DNA of 64,000 bases from Hymenobacter metallicola (GTDB taxonomy: Bacteria; Bacteroidota; Bacteroidia; Cytophagales; Hymenobacteraceae), in contig NZ_SRMB01000003.1 of assembly GCF_004745645.1 (NCBI RefSeq), forward strand, positions 620,001-684,000, written 5' to 3'. Made by a program: the position numbers and the translations under genes. The notes below the pieces were generated by a model, which saw only the letters and a list, made by a program, of their open reading frames with translations, ran no database searches and was not told the origin of the DNA. Shown here piece by piece: positions 22,581 to 31,790 of this stretch (position 1 is the first letter of the stretch; each line of letters starts with the position of its first letter).

Positions 22581-25552
22581 TACCCTAGCAGCTCCTCAAT
22601 GTCCTCCTTAGTCAGGCTCTTGATAATGGCCTCGTCGGTGGTTATCAGGTCCGTTACCAGCTGAATCTTCTTGTTCTGCAGAGCCAGGATTTTCTCCTCC
22701 ACCGTGTTTTTGGTGATGAACTTGTAGGTAAACACGGTGCGCTGCTGCCCGATGCGGTGGGCCCGGTCCACGGCCTGGGCTTCCACGGCGGGGTTCCACC
22801 AGGGGTCCAGGATGAAGACGTAGTCGGCGGCGGTGAGGTTGAGGCCCACGCCGCCAGCTTTAAGCGAAATCAGGAAGACGCGCAGCTCCTCCGTTTCCTG
22901 GAAGCGGGTTACTTCCTTGTGCCGGTCCCGGGTGTTACCGTCGAGGTAGGCATACTCCACCTGCTTCTCGTCGAGCGAGGCCCGCACAATGTCGAGGTGC
23001 TTCACAAACTGACTGAAGACCAATACTTTGTGGCCTTCCGACACCACGCTCCGAATCATGCGAATCACCTCCCGCAGTTTGCCCGACTCGTGCTCGTAGT
23101 CTTCGTGGGCCATGCGGGGGTGGTTGGCAATCTGGCGCAGCTTGGTCAGGCCCTGCAAGAGCATAAACTGAGTGCCGGCCGTGCCGTGCTCCTCAATGTT
23201 CTTGAGGATCTTGTTGCGGTAATAGCTCTTGGTTTCTTCGTAGCAGTGAGCCTGCTCCTCGGTCATGGGGCAGTAGCTCAGGTGCTCAATCTTGCTAGGC
23301 AATTCCTTGGCTACCTGGGCTTTGTGGCGGCGCAGGATGAAGGGCTTAATCAGGGCATGCAGCTTGCGGGTGCGCACCTCATCCTTGCCTTTCTCAATGG
23401 GTTTGAGGAATTCCTTGCGGAAGAAGGTCTGGCTGCCCAGCAGGCCGGGGTTGATAAACGACATCTGCGACCAAAGGTCCATGGTGCTGTTTTCGACCGG
23501 CGTACCGGTCAAGATCAGGCGGTGGCGGGAGCGGAGGCCCCGCACGGCCTGCGACGTAGTAGAGCTAGGGTTTTTTATGGCCTGCGACTCATCCAGAATC
23601 ACGTAGTCGAAGCCGTAGCTCCGCAGCAGTTCCGCGTCGAGCCGTACAATGCCGTAGCTGGTCAGAATCACGTCGTAATCGGCAAACTGCTCCACGTTTT
23701 TGTCGCGGTAGGTGCCGGTGTACGTCAGAATCCGTAGGCTGGGCGTAAACTTGGTAGCTTCGCTCAGCCAGTTATACACCAGGGAAGTTGGCATAACCAG
23801 CAACGAAGCGGCTCCTTGTGATTCGCCGCTTTCCTTGCGCTGCATCAGCAGCGCCAACGTCTGCACCGTTTTGCCCAAGCCCATATCGTCGGCCAGACAG
23901 CCGCCAAAGTGGTAGTCTTTCACGAAGTGCAGCCAGTTGTAGCCCGCCTTCTGGTAGGGCCGCAGCTCCCCCAGAAAGCCGGCCGGCATGGGCTGGTCTT
24001 CCACCACTTCGAAGCCGCGCAGGCGCTCCAGCTTCCGCGACATGGTTACGGTGGCCAGGTTGCCGTTCTGCAGGTCCGACACCAGCGCCAGGTGGTGCTT
24101 GCGCAGCGTCAGCGTGTGCTGGTGTTCTTCTGCAAAGGCGAACAGTTCCAGATACTGCGTAAACCACTCCTCGGGGATAATGGCAATCTGCCCGTTGGGC
24201 AACCGAAACTCCGGCCGCCGCCCCAGGATGTAGGGCCGGAGCTTGATAAACGGAATTTCAAACTCGCCGAAGCTGACGGTGCCGTGCACGTCAAACCAGT
24301 CGTTACCTTCCGTGATGCCGACCTGCACCGTAACGGCCCCGATAAAGTAGTCTTTACTAGAGGTAGTGCCCTGCTGCACCGTGAAGCCCATGCGGGCCAG
24401 CTCCTCGGCGTGGCTGTGCAGCCAGCGGAAGGCCGTGGCTTTCTCCAGCACCGCGCGGCCATTGCGCACCTCCAAAGCCCGGTCGGCCAGTTCGCGGATA
24501 ATTTCCTGTTCCCGGTCGAGGTTGCGGATGAGGCGGTGAAAAATGTAGGAGTCTTCGTTCTTTTCCAGCTTTACGCACACCCGCTTGTCGTAGCTGTTGT
24601 GCACGGTATGGTCGCCGTAGCGGAACGAGAGGTCGAAGTGAATGTGGTCGGAAGGGGCCGTGAGGACGGCCGCGGATGAGGACTCGGCGCTGCCATTGCG
24701 GCGCATGCTCGTCGAGCGGCTGCGCTCGTCTTCGGTCACAATGGTCGCGCCCGGCACGTCGGAGAAGGTAAGCTGCGGCCGGGCCACGTAGCGCTCCGAG
24801 CGGATGTCGAACCCGCGGGCGTGCACGTCGAACGACTCCACCAGCGGGGCCACGAAGCGCTGGAAGTAACTATCCTCCACTTGGCGCGGAATAACAATAA
24901 ACTTCTTGTTCAGGAAAGGCTGCAGCTTCTTGCCGTCCACATCGTTGCGGAAGTTATGCAGTGTATCGTTTAGCAGCATCCAGGCCGGCTGGAAGCATAC
25001 CATCACGGCATTTTTAAACTGAAAGTCGAGCTTTTGGCCCTGATACTGAATCGTGGGGAAGTAGTGGGTGCTGTCCTCGTTACGGCGAAAGTGAAATAAA
25101 ACCGATGCCGGCTCCGGGGCCACGCTGATTTCCTTCCAGGTCGGCTCCCCATCCTTGCCCATAATAAAGACGCACTTGCCCTGCAAACGCTCCAGAATCT
25201 GGCCCATGCGGTCCTGCACGTAGCGGCAAATGGCATCCTGCAGAGATTTATCCCCTTTTTCGGGGTCGTAAATCTTAAAGAAGAAGTCAGCGGGCGTGGT
25301 TTTTTTGGCCCAGAACTCTTTAATGACAGCATCCTGCTGGATCTGATCCGTCAAAGCAATCAGTTCAAAGTCTATTTCATCCAACCCATCGGCAAACTCT
25401 GGGGCATTTTTAGCCGACACCGTTTGGTGTTGCAGCGTGAGCTGCCCACGAGCATTGCGCTGAACCACGTAAGATTCAAATAGATAGCCTAGATACTCGT
25501 GCTCAAGTAACGAATAGACAATCTGGAAAGGCTGTGAAGTAGAAACCTTCAT
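22580..25552 (-). CDS. SNF2-family DEAD/DEAH-box helicase
   Basis: 990 residues. The N-terminal ~540 residues have no motif I recognise beyond beta-rich segments. The SNF2 ATPase follows: DDMGLGKTVQTLALL (Walker A) near 555, LDESQAIKN (motif II, DESQ) near 653, LTGTPVENS near 682, and in the C-terminal lobe FILDPWWNPAVEAQ with DRAHRIGQ near 945. It is a double-stranded-DNA translocase of the RapA/HepA type that may remodel nucleoprotein complexes or recycle RNA polymerase; the partner is unknown. It is the first gene of a two-gene unit with the propeller-like protein. Confidence 0.88.
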   Translation of the reverse strand: MKVSTSQPFQIVYSLLEHEYLGYLFESYVVQRNARGQLTLQHQTVSAKNAPEFADGLDEIDFELIALTDQIQQDAVIKEFWAKKTTPADFFFKIYDPEKGDKSLQDAICRYVQDRMGQILERLQGKCVFIMGKDGEPTWKEISVAPEPASVLFHFRRNEDSTHYFPTIQYQGQKLDFQFKNAVMVCFQPAWMLLNDTLHNFRNDVDGKKLQPFLNKKFIVIPRQVEDSYFQRFVAPLVESFDVHARGFDIRSERYVARPQLTFSDVPGATIVTEDERSRSTSMRRNGSAESSSAAVLTAPSDHIHFDLSFRYGDHTVHNSYDKRVCVKLEKNEDSYIFHRLIRNLDREQEIIRELADRALEVRNGRAVLEKATAFRWLHSHAEELARMGFTVQQGTTSSKDYFIGAVTVQVGITEGNDWFDVHGTVSFGEFEIPFIKLRPYILGRRPEFRLPNGQIAIIPEEWFTQYLELFAFAEEHQHTLTLRKHHLALVSDLQNGNLATVTMSRKLERLRGFEVVEDQPMPAGFLGELRPYQKAGYNWLHFVKDYHFGGCLADDMGLGKTVQTLALLMQRKESGESQGAASLLVMPTSLVYNWLSEATKFTPSLRILTYTGTYRDKNVEQFADYDVILTSYGIVRLDAELLRSYGFDYVILDESQAIKNPSSTTSQAVRGLRSRHRLILTGTPVENSTMDLWSQMSFINPGLLGSQTFFRKEFLKPIEKGKDEVRTRKLHALIKPFILRRHKAQVAKELPSKIEHLSYCPMTEEQAHCYEETKSYYRNKILKNIEEHGTAGTQFMLLQGLTKLRQIANHPRMAHEDYEHESGKLREVIRMIRSVVSEGHKVLVFSQFVKHLDIVRASLDEKQVEYAYLDGNTRDRHKEVTRFQETEELRVFLISLKAGGVGLNLTAADYVFILDPWWNPAVEAQAVDRAHRIGQQRTVFTYKFITKNTVEEKILALQNKKIQLVTDLITTDEAIIKSLTKEDIEELLG

Positions 25553-25730
25553 AGTCGGATGAGAAGCCTGAATAAGGCATTGAAATTAAGGACAAATACT
25601 AAATACCATGGGGTTTCTAGAAAAGTAAAACTAAATATTGAAATAGTGAAATTAATATGACAGAGATGCTGCAATAAGGGGATGAACTGGGCTTGTGAGT
25701 AGATGAACTACTATGGTAACCACAAAAGGG

Positions 25731-26960
25731 TTACAAGTTCTCGCGCAAATCGAGGCGCGCCGCGTTGAGAGCGGGCCGGATGGATACCGTGATGGTAATG
25801 ACAATGATAGCAATGCCGGTAAGTACAATGTCCGACAACTGCATCTTCACTGGGTATGAGTCGACTACGCTGGTTGCCATGCCCATAGATACAATATGGA
25901 AGGTCTGTTGAATCCAGCAGATACTGACCCCCAGCACCAGACCGGTGATGGCTCCTACCTGGGCCACGATGGCGCCTTCCAGCAGAAAGATGTTGCGCAC
26001 CATCCGGCTGGTAGCCCCCATGGCCAGCAGAATGGCTACGTCCTTCTTTTTATCCAGCACCAGCATAGACAAAGAAAAGAAGATGTTGAGCGAGGCGATG
26101 AGCAGAATAAAGGCGAAGGTGATGAAGACAAACATCTTTTCCACCTTGATGGCCTTGAGCAGGCTCACGTGCTGTTCGTCAGAGTCGTAGACGTGGAAAT
26201 CGGTGCCCAGCACACGCTGCAGGTCCTGCTTTACCTCGTCGATGGTGCGGCTGGCGCCTACTTTCACTTCCAAGGCCGTGCGACGGTTGCCGTAGTTGAG
26301 CAGGCTCTGGGCAAAGTCGATGGGCACGAAAATGTAACTGTCGTCGATGTGCTGCTCAATCAGAAAGACCCCACCAGCAATGATGGTTTGCTGGGTAAAG
26401 GCCGTTTCCGGGTTCATCGACAAGGTTTTCTTGCCGGTATTGCGCGGGTAGAGCAGGTGCAAGGGCGCAAAGCGGTTGTCGAGGGCAATGCTGAGCTCGT
26501 GCTGCACGCCGGCCCCGAGCAGGGCGTAGTTCTCGTTGTTGCGCACCAGGCGGTGGTCTCCTTCTACAATGGCCGAGTCGATGTCGCTCTGGGCAAAGTA
26601 GTTTTCACTCACGCCCTTCATTTTCACTACCATCTGCCGGTCGTGATACTGCAGCAGGGCATTGTCTTCGATGACTTCGGTAAGTAGGCCTACCCCGGCC
26701 GTGCTCCGAATACGCTGCAGCAGTTGCTCGTTGGTTTCGAAGGACTTGCCTTGCACGGCCGTAATGAGCAGGTCGGGGTCAGATTTGCCGTAGAGCGTGC
26801 GCACCAAGTCTTCCAGCCCATTGAAGACCGACAGCACGATAATCAGGGCCATGGTACCCACGGCCACCCCCACCATCGAAATGTTGGAGATGATACTGAT
26901 AATGTTGCGCTTGTTCTTGGACGAAAAATAACGCCGGGCGATGAGCAGAGAGACGTTCAT
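25731..26960 (-). CDS. ABC transporter permease of the LolC/LolE-FtsX type
   Basis: 409 residues. One N-terminal membrane segment (IISNISMVGVAVGTMALIIV) is followed by a ~220-residue periplasmic domain, then three C-terminal segments from FVFITFAFILLIASLNIFFS onward. DKKKDVAILLAMGATSRMVR is the cytoplasmic coupling segment of the FtsX/MacB superfamily. This is the layout of the lipoprotein-releasing permeases. No ATPase gene is adjacent, which is common in this phylum. It is downstream of rbfA and a methyltransferase gene on the same strand; 175 nt separate it from the latter. Confidence 0.85.
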   Translation of the reverse strand: MNVSLLIARRYFSSKNKRNIISIISNISMVGVAVGTMALIIVLSVFNGLEDLVRTLYGKSDPDLLITAVQGKSFETNEQLLQRIRSTAGVGLLTEVIEDNALLQYHDRQMVVKMKGVSENYFAQSDIDSAIVEGDHRLVRNNENYALLGAGVQHELSIALDNRFAPLHLLYPRNTGKKTLSMNPETAFTQQTIIAGGVFLIEQHIDDSYIFVPIDFAQSLLNYGNRRTALEVKVGASRTIDEVKQDLQRVLGTDFHVYDSDEQHVSLLKAIKVEKMFVFITFAFILLIASLNIFFSLSMLVLDKKKDVAILLAMGATSRMVRNIFLLEGAIVAQVGAITGLVLGVSICWIQQTFHIVSMGMATSVVDSYPVKMQLSDIVLTGIAIIVITITVSIRPALNAARLDLRENL

Positions 26961-27135
26961 GCAGGGCGCTTTTTAGGTGGACAAAGGGAGAAGGTCGACA
27001 GCACGAAGCACTTGTACGAAAGAAGCCACAGAAAGCCGCATTAACGGGACGTACTTCGTGAATTAGCAGACAAGATAAAGGGCCTAACGCAATTCTGCGC
27101 CACAACCGGCCAGTGTAGGCAGAGCGGCGTGAACC

Positions 27136-27945
27136 TTACTTCCAAGCTTTCACAATCAGGCCCGTGCCCGAATCGTGCTTGGAGGTCGAGTCAATCCAGT
27201 TCAGCAGCAGGCAGAAGGGAAAGGTAATGAGGTAGTAGAAGGGTAGCAGGACGAAAAACCACTTCGAGATGCCCAGCAGCAGGATGGGGTATTTCATGCT
27301 CAGGCGCCACGAAATCTGGCCCGGTTCGCCGTAGCTGTACTGGGCCTCAATCCGCTCGAAGCCGGCGGTGCGCAGCTTCTGCTGAATCTCGTGAATGTTG
27401 TAGCCGTCGCGCACGTGCTCCTCGATAAAGGACGTTTCGCCGTCGGCGTGCACGTCGGATCCGCCTTGGTCGGAGGGAGTGGAAATGAGCAGCATGCCGC
27501 CGTCCTTGAGCGAGGCGTGGATGTTGCGGAACACTTCCACGTCTTCCAGAATGTGTTCCATCACGTCGACCGACAAGGCCAGATCAAAGGAGTTGGGTTC
27601 CTGGTAGAGCACCAGGTCCTGGACGGCAAACTGCACGTTGGTGCGCCCGATCTGGCGGAAAAACTGGTTGGAGTCGGCAATCTGCTCGTCTTTCACGTCG
27701 ACGGCCAGGATGTTCCACTTCTTACTCAGGCCCGACAGCCAGTAGGTATATTGTCCGTAGCCCGAGCCGGCGTCCAGAATCATCAGGTTTTCGTCCTGCC
27801 GGCCAGCGGCCCATTGGCGCAGCTCGCGGTGCACGTGCCAGGTGCGGAGCAGCAGCAAGTCGAGCAGGGTGTAAAACAGGCGGCGCAGCCACGGAGTGCG
27901 GTTAAATACCTGGCCCAGTGACTTTTTAATCGGGTCGTAATACAA
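27136..27945 (-). CDS. Class I SAM-dependent methyltransferase
   Basis: 269 residues if started at TTG 27945, giving (M)YYDPIKKSLGQVFNRTPWL, the N-terminus I expect for this family. The ATG at 28005 adds 20 residues encoded by the repeat element at 27955-28062 (LALSPSHPLSISP), which are unlikely to be native. The SAM motif is MILDAGSGYGQYTYWL, followed by LALSVDVMEHILED. A hydrophobic segment near the C-terminus (FFVLLPFYYLITFPFCLLL) suggests membrane association. The substrate is unknown. It lies between rbfA and a LolC/E-type permease gene. Confidence 0.8.
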   Translation of the reverse strand: MYYDPIKKSLGQVFNRTPWLRRLFYTLLDLLLLRTWHVHRELRQWAAGRQDENLMILDAGSGYGQYTYWLSGLSKKWNILAVDVKDEQIADSNQFFRQIGRTNVQFAVQDLVLYQEPNSFDLALSVDVMEHILEDVEVFRNIHASLKDGGMLLISTPSDQGGSDVHADGETSFIEEHVRDGYNIHEIQQKLRTAGFERIEAQYSYGEPGQISWRLSMKYPILLLGISKWFFVLLPFYYLITFPFCLLLNWIDSTSKHDSGTGLIVKAWK

Positions 27946-27954
27946 GGGGGAAAT

Positions 27955-28062
27955 GCTGAGAGGGTGAGATGGTGAAAGGGCGAGGTTGCTATTCTGGGGG
28001 CTCATTTCGCGCGAGCTGCGCAGATTGAACGGCTACTCACCAGTTCACAACCTCTCCCTCCC
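27955..28062. repeat. Intergenic 8-nt-period inverted repeat element, copy 2
   Basis: The left arm GGTGAGATGGTGAAAGGG (from 27962) and right arm TCACCAGTTCACAACC (from 28037) carry GTGA/TCAC at 8-nt steps with inverted orientation; the match is less perfect than in copies 1 and 3. It fills the gap between the rbfA stop and the methyltransferase start. Confidence 0.65.
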
Positions 28063-28064
28063 CC

Positions 28065-28499
28065 CTATTCGTCTTCGTCGGCGAAAAGCTTGGGCCGGGC
28101 GGGACCTTTTTCGTCGGGTTTGGGGTCGGTGCTATCCTCGGGCGTTTCGGCCGGAATGTCGAGCTTGCTCAGCACGGCGTCCATGTGGGCGGCGTATTCG
28201 GCGCTGTCGTCGAGGAAGAACACCAGTTCGGGAATAATGCGCACCTGCTGGCGAATTCGCTTAGCCAGGGCCTGGCGGATTTCTTTGCTGTTGTCGCGCA
28301 CCAGTTCAAGCAGGTGGGGGCCGCTATTGGCCAGCAAGCTGCTTAGGTACACCCGGGCCACGCCCAGATCAGGCGACACCCGGATGGTGCTGATACCCGG
28401 CGGCAAGCCAGGAAACAGGTGGGGCAAGTCGCGTTGAAAGACGGCTGCCAGGTCCTGCTGCAGGAGGCTGGCAAACTTTTGCTGTCGTTTACTTTCCAT
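28065..28499 (-). CDS. rbfA: Ribosome-binding factor A
   Basis: 144 residues from the ATG at 28499. An in-frame start at 28634 would add 45 residues that are absent from RbfA, and a promoter box at 28509-28516 supports 28499. The KH-like core runs MESKRQQKFASLLQQDLAAV through ISTIRVSPDLGVARVYLS and RIIPELVFFLDDSAEYAAHM. RbfA matures the 16S rRNA 5' end in the 30S subunit. The C-terminal ~25 residues are an acidic, Pro-rich tail. It leads a minus-strand group with a methyltransferase and a LolC/E-like permease. Confidence 0.9.
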   Translation of the reverse strand: MESKRQQKFASLLQQDLAAVFQRDLPHLFPGLPPGISTIRVSPDLGVARVYLSSLLANSGPHLLELVRDNSKEIRQALAKRIRQQVRIIPELVFFLDDSAEYAAHMDAVLSKLDIPAETPEDSTDPKPDEKGPARPKLFADEDE

Positions 28500-28508
28500 A
28501 AGAATCCG

Positions 28509-28516
28509 CAAAGATA
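28509..28516 (-). promoter_or_regulatory. Promoter -7 box TATCTTTG for rbfA
   Basis: An exact TAnnTTTG box 9 nt before the ATG at 28499, predicting an almost leaderless mRNA. Confidence 0.55.
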
Positions 28517-28671
28517 GGAAGTTAAGGGCTTGGAGTCGTAGGAACTTAGGGCCATGCCATTGGGGCACCGGTTTGTCCTCCGGGCATACGGCTCCATTCT
28601 CCCGGCGAAGGTCGTCAGCGGGCGGCGTGGGCAAACCCGAGCACGGGCTACGTGGCTTGGCCGGATGCGCT

Positions 28672-28679
28672 TACCTTTG
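28672..28679 (+). promoter_or_regulatory. Promoter -7 box TACCTTTG for the membrane protein gene
   Basis: An exact box 41 nt before the TTG start at 28721, in the 221-nt divergent gap with rbfA. Confidence 0.5.
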
Positions 28680-28720
28680 CTTCTCTCCGTTCCTGCGCAC
28701 CCTAGAGCCCCGTTCTTCCC

Positions 28721-30133
28721 TTGCTTCGTTTTTTCAAAAGTCCGCTTCCTACGCGCCTCGTGGCGCTGCTGCTGCTGGTATTGGCCTTGCGTCTGCCGCT
28801 GCTCTGGCTGGGCATTCCGCTCTCGGCGGCCGAGCTGCGGGCCCTGCTGATCGGGGAGCGGCTGCACGAGGGTGCCCTGCTCTACCGCGATATTTACGAC
28901 AGTACGGCCCCGTTGGCAGCCTTGCTGTTTGGGGCCTTGGAAACCGGGCTGAGCCGGCCTTTGTGGCTATACCGGGTGCTGGCCCTAGTGCTGCTGCTGT
29001 TTCAGGCCCTGCGCCTCAACCTGGTGCTGAACCGCGCCGACGTGCACCCCGACCGGGGCTTTGTGGGCGCCCTTACCTACTTGCTGCTGGCTAGCCTGAC
29101 CACTGACCTCGACACGTTGTCGCCGCTGCTGATCGGGCATACCTTCATCATCATTGCCCTGAGTGCCCTGCTACCCACATCCCGGGAAGGCTACGACAAC
29201 CGCCGTTTGTTTCGGGCCGGGTTTCTGATAGGCGTGGCCGCCCTATGCTACCTGCCGCTGGCGCTGTTTCTGCTAGTGGGGCTGTTTGCCGTTATCATCT
29301 TCGCGGCCAATTCCTTTCGGAGCTTTTTGCTGCTGGTCTGTGGCTTTGCGTTTCCGTATGCTGCGGTAGGCACCTTCTTTCTCTACACCGAGTCGCTGCC
29401 CAGCTTTTCGCAGTTTCACCTCAAGCCGGTGCTGACGGGCCTGGTTGCGGGCACCGATGGGTTGCCCTTGTTTGTGCAGCTCCGCCTGCTGATTCTGCCC
29501 GGCCTCGTATTGGCCCTGGCATTGTTCCGCACCTTCACCACCTCTCTGGGCCTGGTGTTCCAGGTGAAGTTTCAGCAGCTCATGTTGGTGTGGCTGCTGG
29601 TAGCCATAGCCATGGTGGCCGCAGGCCGGGGCATGGCACCCGGCACCCTGGTCCTGGTCTTGCCGCCCATCACGTATTTCTGTCTGTACCTGTGGCAAAA
29701 AGCCTCCCGGACCTGGGTGCCGGAGCTCTTGTTTCTGCTCGTTATCGGCGCCGTAGTCGTGGTGCGCTACCGTACCACGCTGGGGCTGGAAACAGTAGTG
29801 CAAATTCCGGCTGAGCAGCGTTACGCCGTGCAGCCCAATCCGGCTTATACTTCCTTACAGGGCCACCGGCTGCTGGTGCTGGGCCCCGACCGCCGCTCCT
29901 ACCTGCAAAACCGCCTGGCCACGCCCTATCTCGACTGGCGCCTCTCCCAGGTCGATTTCGGTCACCTAAACGAGTACAGTGCCGTCTTCCGCCTGGCTCA
30001 CAACTTTGCCACGCTGCCGCCCGAGTACATTATTGACGAAGCCGGCCTGCTGCCCGAACTACAGTACAAGGTGCCCGCCGTGTTCAGCCGGTACCAGCTA
30101 ACCAAGGTTCCGAAAGTATACCAGCGGAAGTAA
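28721..30133 (+). CDS. Multi-pass membrane protein, GT-C-like, function unknown
   Basis: 470 residues beginning at TTG (MLRFFKSPLPTRLVALLLLV). There are about 10 hydrophobic segments over residues 10-360 and a soluble C-terminal ~110 residues. LYRDIYDSTAPLAALLFG after the first segment resembles the first-loop YRDxxD...P signature of GT-C glycosyltransferases such as ArnT/PMT relatives. It may be a DUF6427-type protein common in Bacteroidota; that assignment is from memory. It is a single-gene transcript, divergent from rbfA. Confidence 0.7.
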   Translation: MLRFFKSPLPTRLVALLLLVLALRLPLLWLGIPLSAAELRALLIGERLHEGALLYRDIYDSTAPLAALLFGALETGLSRPLWLYRVLALVLLLFQALRLNLVLNRADVHPDRGFVGALTYLLLASLTTDLDTLSPLLIGHTFIIIALSALLPTSREGYDNRRLFRAGFLIGVAALCYLPLALFLLVGLFAVIIFAANSFRSFLLLVCGFAFPYAAVGTFFLYTESLPSFSQFHLKPVLTGLVAGTDGLPLFVQLRLLILPGLVLALALFRTFTTSLGLVFQVKFQQLMLVWLLVAIAMVAAGRGMAPGTLVLVLPPITYFCLYLWQKASRTWVPELLFLLVIGAVVVVRYRTTLGLETVVQIPAEQRYAVQPNPAYTSLQGHRLLVLGPDRRSYLQNRLATPYLDWRLSQVDFGHLNEYSAVFRLAHNFATLPPEYIIDEAGLLPELQYKVPAVFSRYQLTKVPKVYQRK

Positions 30134-30234
30134 ATGATGATTTCTGGCAAGCCTATTCGGGGGCGCGGTCGACGTGTACCTGCAAGGCGGGAGCCACCCG
30201 TCCTCTGAACGGTGCTGCACCTTACATAAAGAGA

Positions 30235-30272
30235 AAAGCCCCTTACTATCGGCGTGTAGTAAGGGGCTTTCT
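30235..30272. terminator. Bidirectional terminator, perfect 14-bp stem
   Basis: AAAGCCCCTTACTA (30235-30248) pairs perfectly with 30257-30270. It lies between the convergent membrane-protein gene and rpiB. Confidence 0.85.
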
Positions 30273-30380
30273 GGGTAAAGGGCGTTGGTTACCGGCTGAG
30301 AACAGGTGGCTTCGGTTACCGCTTTGCCAGGAGAGATGAACACGGCGGACTTTTCCAGGTTGCCAAGAAAAGTCACCCTA

Positions 30381-30815
30381 CTAACAATCTATTTTGCTGA
30401 CCCGGGTTTTGTGGCGGCCGCCTTCGAAGGTGGTGTTGAGGAACTTGCTGACAATGTCGCGGGCGGCTTCCTCGGTCACGAATCGCTCGGGCACGCAGAT
30501 AATGTTGGCATTGTTGTGCTGGCGGGCCAGCTCGGCCAGCTCCGGCGCCCAGGCGATGGCGGCCCGGATGCCCGCGTGCTTGTTGGCCGTAATAGCTACC
30601 CCGTTGGCCGAGCCACACACTAAAATACCTCGCTCAAACTCGCCGCTGGTGATACTGGCGGCCAGCGGGTGCACAAAATCTGGATAGTCCACAGAATCAG
30701 CTGAGTGGGTGCCGAAGTCCTTTACTTCGTAGCCGTTGTCGCGCAGCCAGTGGGCCAGCATTTCCTTGTAGGCAAAGCCGGCGTGGTCGGAGCCGATGGC
30801 AAGTTTGTTTTCCAA
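30381..30815 (-). CDS. rpiB: Ribose 5-phosphate isomerase B
   Basis: 144 residues. GSDHAGFAYKE near the start and VCGSANGVAITANKHAGIRA near residue 67 with the catalytic Cys are the RpiB signatures. It interconverts ribose and ribulose 5-phosphate in the cytosol for the pentose phosphate pathway. The start codon is TTG (MENKLAIGSDHAG); no ATG is close. A run of degenerate 9-nt units (30814-30880) lies directly upstream and overlaps the start codon. Confidence 0.9.
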   Translation of the reverse strand: MENKLAIGSDHAGFAYKEMLAHWLRDNGYEVKDFGTHSADSVDYPDFVHPLAASITSGEFERGILVCGSANGVAITANKHAGIRAAIAWAPELAELARQHNNANIICVPERFVTEEAARDIVSKFLNTTFEGGRHKTRVSKIDC

Positions 30816-30880
30816 TGTGCTGATGTGCTAATGCTTTAGAAATGGGCAGAATGTGAACATGTGGGCAATGTGCTGGCTGG
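30814..30880. repeat. Degenerate 9-nt tandem repeat upstream of rpiB
   Basis: Units of the form AATGTGCTG, ATGTGCTAA, AATGTGAAC and ATGTGGGCA recur at 9-nt steps. It touches the TTG start of rpiB. Such ATGTGC runs between genes are familiar in this phylum; function unknown. Confidence 0.55.
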
Positions 30881-30926
30881 TAGCTTACCTCCTTAGCTAT
30901 AGTACCCCCAGTGGCACCTGAGCTCC

Positions 30927-31784
30927 TTAACTGACGCCGTTATTCTCGGCCAGCTGGGCATTCAGAGCGGCGGTGCGGCCCCGGGCCACTACGCGGGCAA
31001 TGTTGATGCTCAGCTCATAGAGAATCAGGATCGGGATGGTCACGATGATCTGGGCCGAAATATCCGGGGGCGTGATGACGGCGGCCAGGATGAGGATAAC
31101 CACAATGGCGTGCTTGCGGTACAGGCGCATGATTTCGGGCGTAATCAGGCCGGCCTTGGCCAGGAAGAACACTATCATGGGCAACTCGAAGACGAAGGCC
31201 GTCGAAATCGACATCGTGGTGAGCGTACTCAGGTAGCTCTGCAGGTCAATCTGGTTTTCAATGGTCGGGTCGACGGTGTACGAAGCCAGGAAGTTGATGC
31301 TCAGCGGGGCCGCAATGTAGTAGCCAAACAGCAGACCCAGGGCAAACAGCACCGACACGAAGAAGACTGCCCCCTGAGAGTTTTTCTGCTCGTGCGGGTA
31401 CAGGCCGGGTTTAATAAAGCGCCAGATTTCCCAGAACGTATAGGGAAAGGCTACCACTAGCCCCACCATAAACGAGGTGCTGATGTGCATCGTCAGCTGC
31501 CCGCTCATCTCCCGGTTCTGGATGATGAAACCCACCTTGTCCATGCACAGGTCGGGCGCCCCGATCCACTGGCCAAACTTGCAGAACATGCGGTAAGTCC
31601 AGAAATCAGCGCGCGACGGACCCAGGATCAGGTCGTGGAACAGAAAGTCTTTGGCAAAGAAAGCGGCAGTAGCAAAAACGACTATCGAAATGGCCGAGCG
31701 GATAATGTGCCACCGCAGGGCTTCCAGATGGTCGATGAAGGACATTTCTTGCCCTTCGCCCAAATGGGGTTGGTCAGTATTCAA
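30927..31784 (-). CDS. tatC: Sec-independent translocase subunit TatC
   Basis: 285 residues from TTG 31784, giving (M)NTDQPHLGEGQEMSFIDHLE, the expected N-terminus. The longer frame to 31874 reads through the repeat element at 31791-31937 (SPFHHLTISPIP), so those residues are probably not real. The protein has six membrane segments, the N-terminal MSFIDHLEALRWHIIRSAIS motif and the FPYTFWEIWRFIKPGLYPHE loop typical of TatC. It forms the twin-arginine signal receptor in the inner membrane. No tatA is adjacent. glyA lies upstream. Confidence 0.92.
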   Translation of the reverse strand: MNTDQPHLGEGQEMSFIDHLEALRWHIIRSAISIVVFATAAFFAKDFLFHDLILGPSRADFWTYRMFCKFGQWIGAPDLCMDKVGFIIQNREMSGQLTMHISTSFMVGLVVAFPYTFWEIWRFIKPGLYPHEQKNSQGAVFFVSVLFALGLLFGYYIAAPLSINFLASYTVDPTIENQIDLQSYLSTLTTMSISTAFVFELPMIVFFLAKAGLITPEIMRLYRKHAIVVILILAAVITPPDISAQIIVTIPILILYELSINIARVVARGRTAALNAQLAENNGVS

Positions 31785-31790
31785 GGGTAT

